A DNA stretch of 64,000 nt from positions 100,239,285-100,303,284 of the forward strand of contig NC_134827.1 in the NCBI RefSeq assembly GCF_004210375.1, given 5' to 3'. The translations under genes were made by a program, and so were the position numbers. Position 1 is the first letter of the stretch, and every line of letters begins with the position of its first letter. This document shows positions 26,401 to 36,881 of this stretch, piece by piece. The stretch comes from Tachypleus tridentatus (lineage: Eukaryota > Arthropoda > Merostomata > Xiphosura > Limulidae). The notes under the pieces were generated by a model. The model did not search any database, was not told the DNA's origin, and saw only the letters and a list, made by a program, of their open reading frames with translations.

Positions 26401-29400
26401 TAATTTCAAGATGTTATAAAAAAAAAAATGTGTTTTTTTGCTATAGATCTCAGCGTGTCTTTAGAGAAGCTGCCGGAATGTTGGATCTGCTATGACTCTG
26501 AGACACAAGATGCTGGATCTTTAATCCAGCCATGCCTCTGTAAAGGGGATGTATCTGTAGTTCATCATGATTGTTTGAAGAAATGGTTGGTTCAGGTAAT
26601 ACAGTTCATATTTACTCACTTCTTTACGTGTCAGCTATTTCTCTTTGTAATTAATCCTTAATTACTTACTGTTTGTTTATGAATTTCATGCAAAGCTAAA
26701 TGAGGGCTACCTGTGCTAGCTGTCCCTAATTTAGCAGCGTAAGACTAGAGGGAAAGCAGCTAGTCGTCACCACCCACCACCAACTCTTGGGCTACTCTTT
26801 TATTAATAAATAGTGAGATTGACCATAACAGTATAATGCCCCCACGGATGAAAGGACAAGCGTGTTTGGTGTAACGGGGATTCGAACGCACGGCCCTCAA
26901 ATTACGAGTCAAACACCTTAACTCACCTTTCCATGCCAAGCCTACTTGTTGTTATTGTTCAGGTTTAGATAGTGTGTGTTCTGTAATAATATCAACTTTT
27001 TTTTGCTTAATTAAGTGCTTGACAACAAAAGTTCACTTGTTGTGTAGGAAAAACTTACTTATGGAGATAGTATAGAAGCAGAAAATAGTATTTTTTTTAA
27101 TGGCAGATTTTTTTTTAATAATACAAAATTGTATTTTCAGTCTTCAGAAAACCCAGACAACACAAGATGCAAAGTGTGTAAAGAAGAGGTAAGTTATTGC
27201 TGTATTTTAATAATTAAAATATTCAGTTATTTTCATGTGTTTTGCCAACTTCAGGTGACTAATACTGCTGTTTGAACAACCTGTTAGTCATCCTGGCGAG
27301 TTATTATTAAAATTTTACCACACGTCTTTTAAAACTTTTATTACTTTTTGTAAATGGCCATAACGTCAAATAACTCAGAACAGGACTGGAAAGGCCAACT
27401 TCAGGTGACTGATGGTGGTTTTTGAACTTACCTGTTAGTCTTCCTGGCAAGTTATGATAATTACAATTATGCTACAGAAAGTCCTTTGTAACTTATATTA
27501 TTGTAGTTTTTCTCTTAACATTGTAGACTAGATGTAAACATTGGTTTCATGCTATTTGTTTTTTTATAAACTTTGTTTTGTTTTACCTTAATTTCCTTTT
27601 ATGGATTTTACTAAATTTACTTTAATTTTACCTTTTACTGGATGTTTGGATATTTTAAGCCTATTATGTTCTGGTACAACAGTTATGATTACCCATAGAA
27701 TTGTACACGGACTTTTCTCAATATTAAAATAGTTTTGTGAGCTTTTGGCCCTTTTACTTGGGCATTTATCGAGGAACAATATACTGAGAGATAAAATTCA
27801 TAAAACTGTAAAACATTGTTGCCCAATGAAGGCTCCTGTAAGATGGCTGAAAGTTAGCATGTAAAACTAATTTAGCTACATTACAAGTTGTAAACTGCTG
27901 TCATGATCACTTATAATTCTTGTATCTGAGATAAGTGTAATCTGTAAAGTTGTCATTCAGTATTTTGTATTGTAAATTGGTTATTAATGTATTGAAAACA
28001 TGTAATAACATTTCTTTTGTAATATGTGGTATTTAGTAACTCTTACTTATCAAGTAGAATATGGTGAATGCAATCCCTACACTTCTGATTTTATATAGCT
28101 AATTTGTTTTATAATTAATTAGTACAAGCTCCAACAAGGGACTCTATGGTTGTCTGGAGGACTCACAAAAACTCACTGGCTTAAAACAGCTTGTTTAGTC
28201 TCTATCATGTGTAGCACTGTTGGAGGAGCTTGTCTACTGGTACAGATGTTTAACAATGTTGCCATTCGAACAGCAACTGTTGGAGGATCACTACTAATTG
28301 AATGTGTGTGCCTGAGGTTAGCTGTTGTCCTATTTTATGTATTATAATTTATCTTGTACAAGTCCTCAATTTATTATTTCACATGTTAGCACTTCAAATA
28401 AGCTGAATTTTTAATTTTAGTTTAGAATTTAATTAAATGTCAATATGTATTAAATTTATTATATTTGCTAATGAGATTAATGTGAACAGTTTTATTTCTT
28501 AACACGACTATATTTTGATATACAAACAATAATACAATTTATAACAATGGTTATTACAAATAATGATTTATATACAAACTTGCAAACAGTAATGAGTCTT
28601 CTGTTTGGTCTGTAACTGAATATTTTATCGATGGCTCATGATGAGTGAATTAATTCTATGTGGATGCACAGATACACTTCACTTGACAGGAAGCTAGCTG
28701 GCTTTTTTACACATGATTTTTTTTTCCCAACAAAAATATCCAATATCCTCATAGAAATACTAGCATCTGAAGATAATATACTAAGTTAAACAGTTTTAAA
28801 TGTTCAAAATCTATAAATGTTCCTGATCAAATATCTGTAGTTTTCCAATTAATAAGCACTTATCACACTTACAGCTTCCAAGATTTATAATATAATGACT
28901 TGTAGTAAACCAACAATATAAAACTGTATCTCTGCATTGCATTGGTTACATTTTATAAGCTTGAGAGGAGAATTTCTAGAAATTACAGTTAGCAACAGTA
29001 TTTGAAGACATGCTGGTACTTTCATAAAACCTCTATTGTTGATTCTTACACTCGAAAATCTTCTACTAATTTAGAGAATAGGCAAGATTTTAACAGTACA
29101 CATGTAAAAAGTTGCGTATATTTCTAAATATATATTAGTAAAGCATTTCATTACTAGAGATAAAATATTTAAATACAAGACACATTCTTTGATTGTAGAA
29201 ATATTTTTGGGAAATACCAGCCATACCATAAAATGACCTTGGCTGTTTACTTTGATGTTGTCAAATTTTATCGTAAATTTTCCTTCCCAAACTTTGTGAA
29301 ATTTCTCATGTGGAATGACATTGTCTGCTGTTACAGTATCACAGAGTTTAACCTATATTTTTAACACAACACTTTGAAATTCTAGAGCAGCTCTCTATCA

Positions 29401-30037
29401 GGATACAGTAAAAAGTTGTACAGATAATTGTCTCTGAAAGTCTTAAATTTGAGGAAGCCCATTTTAATTTTCATAATAAATTATTTACATTTTATTTTTA
29501 AACTTCTACCAAATTTCTATTCAAATATCTCTTACTTAGATTTCCACATTATTGAGTCATATTTAAACCATATAGTTTACATGAATAACTTATTGTGAAG
29601 TGCACAGATAAACTGTAGGTTTATTTTGTAAACTGGTGTTGCTTAGTTGATGAGCCTGAGTTTTTTTATATATGATAAACAACATTTATGGTTAAATATT
29701 TCTGGTTAACTTAGGCTCCTCGAACAACATTTATGGTTAAATATTTCTGGTTAACTTAGGCTCCTCGTAACAACATTTATGGTTAAATATTTCTGGTTAA
29801 CTTAGGCTCCTCGGATTCAGTTTTTTGGCTGCTTATCATCGAGCAAAGATTTCAACAGTCAGTATCCTTGGAAATAAACCAGCAGCCGTCACTACAGTTT
29901 TGGGTACAAAGACCAAACTTGCTATTCCAGTTGAGCCACAATGCAGCACCGAGATGGGTACATCTGGTGAAAAGGCTTCTCTTACAGTTGAATCAGTTTC
30001 AAAGGGTGTTGATGTTGCTATAGAAACAGAAATTTAA
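20500..30037 (+). CDS. Membrane RING-CH (MARCH-type) E3 ubiquitin ligase, 5' end missing
   Basis: Nine exons, all with GT-AG borders: 20500-20649, 21736-21831, 22782-22933, 24452-24550, 25334-25458, 26447-26595, 27141-27188, 28123-28316 and 29821-30037 (stop TAA 30035). Phases join exactly into 409 residues. Residue 1 is the first base-complete codon of exon 1, so the N-terminus is absent. Four hydrophobic segments lie at about 21-42, 57-80, 102-122 and 144-163. A complete C4HC3 RING-CH follows: C219-x2-C222, C237-x-C239, H247-x2-C250, C267-x2-C270, with W254. Two more segments lie at about 293-314 and 320-337, then a polar tail. RING-CH proteins recruit a ubiquitin-loaded E2 and ubiquitinate membrane proteins. 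The part before the finger (FHVQDKKLDKPSFL, VYGTLMYFQLRGGF, VVEMGVALWFPCVLW) resembles the second half of the TOM1/THH1-GPR137 domain, by inspection only. The introns contain SINEs, a hAT MITE and a LINE 3' end. Confidence 0.88.
22248..22515 (+). repeat. tRNA-derived SINE (family A) in intron 2 of the RING-CH gene
   Basis: Full-length copy: A-box-like TGGCCATGTGGTTAGGGC, body CATTATAAAGTGATGGTCAA, GGTGGTGATGACTAACTGCC and tail AGATAGCCCTTATGTAACTT followed by an A-rich end. Confidence 0.88.
23197..23292 (+). repeat. tRNA-like SINE head of another family, intron 3
   Basis: CAAGTGGTTAAAGCACTTGA and GGTTTGAGTCCCACCC resemble A and B boxes at tRNA-like spacing. The following sequence (CTGATACTGGGGGAAAGGCC) differs from the family A body, so it is a different or rearranged element. 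Confidence 0.5.
23420..23575 (+). repeat. 39-bp tandem repeat, 4 copies, intron 3
   Basis: CATAAATAGATTTAGGCTGA starts recur at 23420, 23459, 23498 and 23537, exactly 39 bases apart, with a few substitutions. No function seen. Confidence 0.9.
26012..26304 (+). mobile_element. Non-autonomous hAT element (MITE), intron 5 of the RING-CH gene
   Basis: 293 bases with imperfect inverted ends, CAGCATTTTCTAAAGT at the left and the complement of AGTTTATGAAATGCTG at the right. They are flanked by GCTTACAT (26004-26011) and GCTTATAT (26305-26312), an 8-bp target duplication with one mismatch. End sequence and duplication length are characteristic of hAT transposons. No coding capacity. It lies 142 bases before the RING-CH exon. 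Confidence 0.8.
26680..26945 (-). repeat. tRNA-derived SINE (family A, reverse), intron 6
   Basis: Reads on the reverse strand from the complement of GGCATGGAAAGG through a B-box-like GTTCGAATCCCC, the TTATACTGTTATGGTCAATC body, GGTGGTGACGACTAGCTGC and the tail TAGCCCTCATTTAGCTTTGC. It begins 85 bases after the end of the RING-CH exon 26447-26595. Confidence 0.88.
27244..27660 (+). mobile_element. Isolated LINE 3' UTR copy in intron 7 of the RING-CH gene
   Basis: Collinear with 35570-35965 downstream of the broken LINE: CCAACTTCAGGTGACT, GTTAGTCATCCTGGCGAGTT, then a second unit starting GGACTGGAAAGGCCAACTTC, and the block AACATTGTAGACTAGATGT. No ORF2 sequence precedes it, so it looks like a severely 5'-truncated insertion, in the same orientation as the host gene. 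Confidence 0.8.
29679..29812 (+). repeat. Triplicated 45-46-bp unit containing a 3' splice site
   Basis: Three tandem copies start at 29679, 29724 and 29770. Each carries TATTTCTGGTTAACTTAG|G, a plausible branch point, pyrimidine stretch and acceptor (AG at 29714, 29759 and 29805). The array ends directly before the last exon of the RING-CH gene. Confidence 0.88.
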
Positions 30038-30824
30038 TAATCCTGTAAGTTTTTTTTTTTTTTTTTTTATGTCTTAATATCTTTGTGTATGTGTATTTAA
30101 TATACAGTTGCCACTCCAAAGCAAGTTTGTTTAAAAATCTCACTGTCACCACTGGGTTGCCCTTTTGCTCTAAATCTTGTTATTTGTATATTTGTTGACT
30201 GGACTATGTTCTTACTGTGCGGCCAAACCACTTAATACTTTGCCCTCGTTGTGTTTGATGATTATTGACATTCCAACCATTTCTGTGACCTTTACATTTG
30301 TGATATTGTTTTCTTTCAGTGATTTTGACAGTGTATTTATATTATTATATAAGTTTTTGTGTGTAAACGAATTTTCAGTTACATTTTATAGAACTATTTC
30401 TGTATGCTAGTGCAGTGACATGTTGCTTCATGTGGGTAACATACTTGTAAACTGTTTGTGTATTTGGTTTAGAGTGAATTCTTAGTCCCATATCAGCACA
30501 AGACTGCTTATTGGTAAGTTTGTAGGTGGAAGAGTAAGTCGTAAGCTTTTCTAATGAAAGCTACTTAAATAGAAAGATTGTTGAATCAAGTGGATTGAGA
30601 GAATACAACATTTCATAAAAGGTGAGTTTTGGTGTTCTCTGTGGAAACGGAAAATCTCGAACCAAACCATTTAGGCAACTGTTGATTGACAGAGAGGAGA
30701 AGGTACAGCTTGGATCATTGCCTAGGCTGAGCAGGGTACCAAAACAAGTGGTTTCTGAGATAATTGTGAGGTTTGGAAAGGTTTAAGACACACGCTAACA
30801 GATTTGAGATTGCGCTCTACATTT
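30038..30824. other. 3' flank or UTR of the RING-CH gene
   Basis: After the tandem stops at 30035-30040 there is a T-rich run and no AATAAA close by. A GTAAGT at 30045 just after the stop could be a donor for a 3' UTR intron. Nothing else recognised. Confidence 0.4.
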
Positions 30825-31013
30825 TGGAGCCATGGATGCATAACAAAAGTAACAGTCACATTTCATTATATAATTGAAGTAACCTTAAATTGGTGGTGAA
30901 TGGTGTTGACTAACGAGCTGCCATTCCTTTAGTATGATATTTCAGAATCAGGGACACCCAATGCAAACAGTCATAACAGTCCTCAAGTAGCTTTGCACAA
31001 AATTCAACAAATA
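30825..31013 (+). repeat. SINE (family A), diverged, 5' truncated
   Basis: CCATGGATGCATAAC, then GGTGGTGAATGGTGTTGACT and CCTCAAGTAGCTTTGCACAA, correspond in order to the family A body and tail. The tRNA-like head is missing. Confidence 0.6.
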
Positions 31014-31457
31014 ACAGATTCAGAAGTTGAGTAACATGTGAAGATTAATAAACTGTTGATAATGTAACAGTAGATATTAATAATAGCATGAAATACACAC
31101 ACACACACAGAGAGGTTGAGTGCATCCCACCACATTATTGTAGTCCATGTTGTTACATCTCTCTCTGATGATCTATGCATCTGTACAGCAGCCCTGCACC
31201 ATAGCTTCCATTCTAAGGTTGTCACGTCCTAAGCTTATCACTTCTAATTGTTTCTATAATCCTTCTAGTGAATGAGAATTATGGTTTCCTGTTGCTAAGT
31301 TCAACAGTGCAATCACACAGAAATATGTAGGTTTTGCAACCAACAACTTTACTGGTTATGATTTATATACAGCAGACCTATGGCTTATATAGGTCTTTTA
31401 TTTTTAACAAATCTATTGAAAATTCATATTCTTCATGGTTAAAATGAAAATAAAGAT
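31014..31457. other. Intergenic DNA
   Basis: A short (CA)n run at about 31095-31109. No gene recognised. Confidence 0.4.
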
Positions 31458-31459
31458 TT

Positions 31460-31726
31460 CGTGAAAGGAATCAAGATCCACGTCCTTCAATTTCAAATAC
31501 AGGCATTTCTTCTGATACATCTTTTTTTCCCACCCCACGAGGCAAAACAATCATTCGTTCACGTCCTCAGTCACTGGAATCCCCTTCCAACAACAAAGAC
31601 CTGCCCACTCGGCCCAGGGCAGGATCCATGGAGGTTGACAGACCTCCTCCGACAAAGGACAGTAAGGAAAAAACACGTGGTCGTAAACAGAAGGATTCTC
31701 CAGCCACTTCACCTACCCGTTCTTAA
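31460..31726 (+). pseudogene. LINE ORF1 C-terminal tail
   Basis: 88 codons open in one frame and rich in Ser, Pro, Arg and Lys (RSRPQSLESPSN, TKDSKEKTRGRKQKD). The frame ends at TAA 31724-31726, one base before the ORF2 ATG at 31728. Basic, low-complexity tails of this kind are typical of the nucleic-acid-binding ORF1 protein. The upstream part with any zinc knuckles is absent, which shows the 5' truncation. Confidence 0.65.
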
Positions 31727-31727
31727 A

Positions 31728-34700
31728 ATGGCCACCTTGATACAATGGAACTGTCGAAGTTTACGTTCTAATCTGGGTGATATCAAAACACTGATTGCTT
31801 CCTACCATCCTGTTTGTCTTTCCCTACAAGAAACATTTCTCAAACCTGCTGATACAGTCTCCATTCGGCAGTTTTCTCTGTACAGAAATGACAGGCTGTG
31901 TGATGGACGAGTACATGGAGGGGTGGCACTATTGGTTGATCAGCATGTGCCCACCTTGTCTTTGTCACTCAACACATCCTTGGAGGCCGTAGCCATCCGT
32001 GTTTCCTTGGGTCATACCATCACTGTTTGTTCTCTCTACCTGTCCCCTGGAGAGACATATGAGCAATCAGACCTTGATGCTCTCGTTGAACAGTTGCCGT
32101 CTCCATTTCTAATCCTGGGGGATTTTAATGGACATCATCCCCTCTGGGAAAGTGCTGTTATTGATGGGAGGGGTCGCTCTGTGGAGTGTATGCTCTCTGA
32201 TCACAATCTTTCTCTTTTCAGTACTGGTTCTTCCACTTATTTTCATGCACCTAGTTAGTCCTTTACCGCTATTGATCTCTCGGTTTGCTCCCCTTCATTA
32301 TTCTCCCACTTTTCATGGAGGGTTGACAGTAATCCACTAGGCTGTGATCATTTTCCTATCCTTTTGAGAGAGACTGCCCGTGGTCGATGCCACCCTACCT
32401 TCATACCCCGGTGGAAGCTGGATCAGGCAGACTGGTCCACTTTCACTGCTCTCGCAGAACTTGATCCTGGCATCGTAAATCAGCCATCAATAGACGACTG
32501 TGTGGCAGCGGTAACTGGCTGTATTATACAAGCAGCTGCTCAGTGTATTCCTAAAACATCGACACGTTTTCCATGATATCCTCGTCCGTGGTGGAATCCT
32601 GCTTGCCACTTAGCACGGAAGGCTCAAAAACGGGCCTGGGATACTTTTCGTAGATATCCCACACTTTCAAACCGTGTCGCTTTTCAACAGGCCCGTGCAT
32701 ATGCTTGGTGGGTAAGACGTCAAAGCCAGAAGGAATCTCGGATTAAGTTCACAACTAACATATCTTCTACCACCAGTTCCAAGATCATATGGGACAGGAT
32801 TCAAAAGGTTAATGGGCACTACAATTCTGTCCCCCTCTCGATCTTACTCTCTGATGGTCAGGAGGTGGCTGATGTCCGGAGCATTGCTGATACTCTAGGT
32901 GAAAGCTTTTGCTGGGTATCTAGCACTTCGGCTTGTTCCTCCACCTTCTTGGCCATCAAGACTCGGGCAGAGCGTTCACCTCTTTCCTTTCGAACTGACT
33001 GTTTCTTTGACTATAATTGTCCCTTTACACTGGTGGAACTGAAAATGGCCTTCATCGGTCTGCCAGTACATCTGTTGGACCTGATGATGTTCATTATGAC
33101 ATGCTGCACCATCTATCTCCTGCTTCTCTTGATGTCCTTCTGATTGTCTTTAACCGGATCTGGCAGGAGATTGTTCTTCCTGATGCCTGGCGCCAGGCTA
33201 TTATTTTACCTTTCTCTAAGCCAAGGAAAGATCCCAAAGATTCCTTCAAACTACCGTCCAATTGCTTTGACGAGCTGTCTCTGTAAGACCTTAGAAAGGA
33301 TGGTTAATGCTTGTCTTGTTTGGTTCCTCGAATCAAACAACCTCCTCTCGCCCACCCAGTGTGGGTTCCGACGATAGCACTCCACCACAGACCACCTAAT
33401 TCGTCTTGAAACATCTGTCAGAGAAGCCTTTCTCAAACGCCAACATCTTGTATCAATATTCTTTGACATTGAGAAGGCTTACGACACAACATGGAGGTAT
33501 GGGGTTTTGCGAGACCTCCATACATATGGGTTATGTGGCCATATACCCATGTTTATTAAACATTTTTTAATGGACAGGAGATTCCAAGTTCGTGTGGGTT
33601 CGACACTTTCCCGTTCTTTTGTACAGGAACTTGGAGTCCCTCAAGGCTGTGTTTTGAGTGTCACACTTTTCAGTATAAAGATAAATGCCATCACTGAATA
33701 ACTCCCTCTCACTATTGCAAATAGGCTGTATGTCGACGACTTTCACATCTCATGTCAGTCGTCGAACATGAGATATATTGAGCGGCAACTACAAACTGCT
33801 CTCAATCGTGTACTGAAGTGGACTATGGCGAACGGCTTTAATTTCTCTCTCTCTAAAACCGTATGCATGCACTTTTGCCGTCAACGGGGTATCTACCCTG
33901 ATCCTGAACTTCATATCGGTGAAGTTTTGCTGCCAGTGATCCGGAGACCAAGTTCTTGGGGCTTATCTTTGACCGTAAGCTGACCTTTATACCACACTTA
34001 AAGCAACTTTGGGTCAAATGCACAAGAGCACTGAACATCCTCCATGTCCTCTCTTCTACCAGTTGGGGAGCAGATCGATGTTCGATGTTAAAGGTATATC
34101 GTGCTCTTATTCGATCAAAACTCGACTATGGATCAATGGTCTTAGGCTCTGCCAGGCCCTCGGACTTAAAGATGCTGGACCCCATTCATCACCAAGGACT
34201 TCGACTCTGCACTGGGGCTTTCCGTACCTCTCCAGTTCAAAGCTTATACGTTGAATCTCATGAACCTTCTCTGCACCTTCGCCGTTTGCAACTATCTTTA
34301 CAATATACTTCGAAACTTCGTTCCTTAACAAAGCATCCCACTTGGGGATGTGTTTTCCTTTCTCAGTGGGCCGCACTTTTTCAGAACAGACGATCTGTCA
34401 TTGCTCCGTTTGGTCTTCGCATCCGGGCACAATTGGATGAATTGGGTCCGTCCTTGGATAACATTGCAGATTCCACAGGTCAGCCCATCCCACCATGGCT
34501 TATTACAACCCCCAAATGTGACTTTTCTTTCAGTCATCTAAAAAAGGCAGATACTCCAGATTGGATGTACCGTCTTTTATTTAATGAACATCTTTCGAAC
34601 ACTCATTCAGTTCCCATTTATACAGATGGTTCCAAATCAGGTTACTCAGTGGACTCTCCTATGGTTTGCTGTGGTTCAGTAGTTGCACGCAGAATCCCAT

Positions 34701-35365
34701 CTACAGCTTCTGTGTTCACTGCTGAACTGTATGCCATATCTCTTGCCCTGGATCATATTGCAGCTGAGCAGTACTCCAACTGCACTATTTATACTGATTC
34801 GCTTAGTTCTATACTGGCCCTGGAATCGCTTCACGTTGGCTCACACCCTGTTCTCGCTGATATTCAAAACCGACTGGCCCATTTCTTATTAACAGCTACT
34901 TCTATCCAGTTTTTCTGGATACCAGGCCATCTTGGTATTCGTGGGAACGAGCTTGCAGATACGGCAGCTAAATCTTTCTGCTCCGGCACTATCACCCCTG
35001 TGCCTATTCCGTACATGGACTATGGACTTGTCTTTAAGGCTCGGCTCCGTGCCAGCTGGCAGTCCACTTGGAGTGAGCAATGCAACAACAAGCTTTTTCA
35101 AATTAAACCCTATATTGGACTTTGGCTATCTAGCTTCCGTAAGGTTTGGAAAGAGGAAGTTGTTCTAACTAGACTACTCATTGGTTACAGTTTTTTAACT
35201 CATCGTTTTCTTTTATCTGGAACTGATGCACCAATGTGTAGTTTGTGTAACACTCAAATCACTATCAGCCACGTTTCACTTTCTTGCCATCGTTACACTT
35301 CTCAAGGACGGCAATATTTTAAACATATTTTTTTCCCAGGGTCTATCTGTAACATTGGACAGTGA
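31728..35365 (+). pseudogene. LINE ORF2: endonuclease, reverse transcriptase, RNase H (broken)
   Basis: The start ATG at 31728 begins MATLIQWNCRSLRSN. The endonuclease shows SLQET and ILGDFNGHHPLW, with GCDHFPI after a stop. Reverse transcriptase motifs: NYRPIALTS, FFDIEKAYDTTW (motif A Asp), GVPQGCVLS and LYVDDF (YVDD, usually YADD). RNase H: IYTDGSKSG, FTAELYAISLALD, IYTDSLSS and GNELADTAAK, giving the catalytic D, E, D, D. A C-x2-C plus H and C motif (MCSLCNTQ to LSCHRY) ends the protein. In-frame stops at 32256, 32574, 33375 and 33699, plus frame changes between about 33045 and 33290 and near 33940, make it non-functional. The last open part is 33956-35365. Together the pieces span about 1,200 codons, the usual size for this class. 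Confidence 0.9.
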
Positions 35366-35557
35366 TATTGGTGACAGTGACACTGTCCACCTTGAAAACA
35401 TTTTTAATTTTTTAATGGCTATTTATCTTTTTAATCTCATTTAAGTGTTGGATATTTATTCATTACACCTTTTTCATTGTGGTTCCTTTTTTACAGTTTT
35501 ATTCTGTCTAGTTCAATTTGACATTGGAAAATGGCCAGAACATTAAATAACAACACC

Positions 35558-35770
35558 AGGACTGGAAAGGCCAACTTCAGGTGACTAACGCTGCTGTTTG
35601 AACTACTCGTTAGTCATCCTGGCGAGTTGTTATTACACTTTTGCTGCATGTCATTTCACACTTTAACTACCTTACTTTTTCGTACTGGCCATAATGACAC
35701 ATAACCCAGAACCAGGACTGGAAAGACCAACTTCAGGTGACTGACAGTGGTTCTTATACCTACCTGTTAG
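35558..35770 (+). repeat. Two tandem stem-loop units in the LINE 3' UTR
   Basis: GGACTGGAAAGGCCAACTTC and GGACTGGAAAGACCAACTTC start two units about 150 bases apart. In the first, AGGTGACTAACG can pair with CGTTAGTCATCCT across about 17 bases, extended by AACT/AGTT. In the second, GGTGACTGACAG pairs with CTGTTAGTC allowing G-U. The intronic copy at 27244 keeps the same arrangement. Confidence 0.65.
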
Positions 35771-36014
35771 TCTTCCTGGTGGGTTATGATCATTACCATT
35801 TTGCTAGAGTGAGTACTTTACAACTTCTCTTACTCTGCTTTCTCTCTTAACGTTGTAGACTAGGTGTCAACATTGGTTTTATACTTTTTTGTTTTACCTT
35901 CATCTCCTTTTATGTATTTTACTACATTTACTTTATTTTTACCTTTTTACCAGATGTTTGGTGCAGATAGCCTAGCTGCTTTGTGCCATAAAACACTAAA
36001 TCAATCAATCAATC

Positions 36015-36804
36015 TTGAAAGGAAAAAATTAAAAGGATGTTGACAGACCAAGCATGCTCATTGGATTTCAAGAGAGTCTCTTCTCTGAGGACCTTGGCTT
36101 GGATCCAAATTTTGTAACTACAACCGTGAGCTATGAAACAATCAATTCTCGAAGAGTACTGTGAATCAGAAAGTCATTATGATGAAACTGTGCAGATGTC
36201 CTGTCGTCATAAACAGTATGATCGACAAGGATTTATTTTAAATTAATGAAGGTCCATAAAGCAAATGTTCACCAGTTTTTAGCCGCTCCTTAAAACGAGG
36301 AGCTGTTTTCATACAAACATTGACCAAAGAGACTGAAATTGGAGGAACTCCACTTAACCTATTTCATTTTAAAATCTCCTAATGCAGCTTGATAGGACTT
36401 TTGTGTCTGTGGTTTGCATAAATGTGGTTTTGAAATTTGTGCTCATTGACGGTAAGTGACCCGTGGAAAGTTTTGACAACACCTATGGTCTATGACTGAC
36501 CTCATCAACTTTTCATGCAGGTATTAATGATGGTAACAATACAAAGTAGACAGTGAACTAAATATATGGTTGATGACAGAACAAGTATTCTAGAAAGAAC
36601 AGAGGGCTTATAATGTCTTTCTTATGTACGATTAACCTTCAGTAGTAACGAGACAGTTAATATGTTGTTCATTAGTAATGCTAAATACATCTAAAAATGT
36701 ATCCAAATTTTTAAAACACAAGATATTCATAAAACTTCATTATAAATTTAGTCTTTTTATCAGTAGCAATATATTCAATTAATGTTCTTTCTTTTTCCCT
36801 GCAG
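36015..36804. other. Intergenic DNA
   Basis: Nothing recognised. A moderately GC-rich stretch at 36040-36240 has no readable frame. Confidence 0.4.
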
Positions 36805-36881
36805 GGCGAGAACCAGTAAAAAAAACTAATTCAGATGTCAAAAAGTGGTTGAATTGGACTGTCTTGACTCGTTTGAGATGA
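36805..36881 (+). other. Candidate terminal exon (orphan)
   Basis: A strong acceptor (TTTCTTTTTCCCTGCAG|G, AG at 36803-36804) opens a frame of 25 residues (REPVKKTNSDVKKWLN, then WTVLTRLR) ending in TGA at 36879-36881. AATAAA follows at 37682. It needs a phase-1 donor upstream. Of the RING-CH exons only 25334-25458 ends in that phase, and it already joins 26447. It may be an alternative 3' end or chance. Confidence 0.25.

Larger units (their letters stand above)
31458..36014 (+). mobile_element. I/Jockey-type non-LTR retrotransposon, 5' truncated and inactive
   Basis: A single insertion carrying, in order, the tail of ORF1, ORF2 (endonuclease, reverse transcriptase, RNase H, terminal cysteine motif), a 3' UTR with two hairpin-forming repeats and a short (ATCA)n end (AATCAATCAATCAATC to 36014). 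RNase H after the reverse transcriptase points to the I or a related RNase H-bearing clade rather than to CR1 or RTE. The GC content is clearly higher than in the surroundings. ORF2 has at least four in-frame stops and several frameshifts, so it is dead. It lies between the RING-CH and PHYHD1 genes, in the same orientation. Confidence 0.9.
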
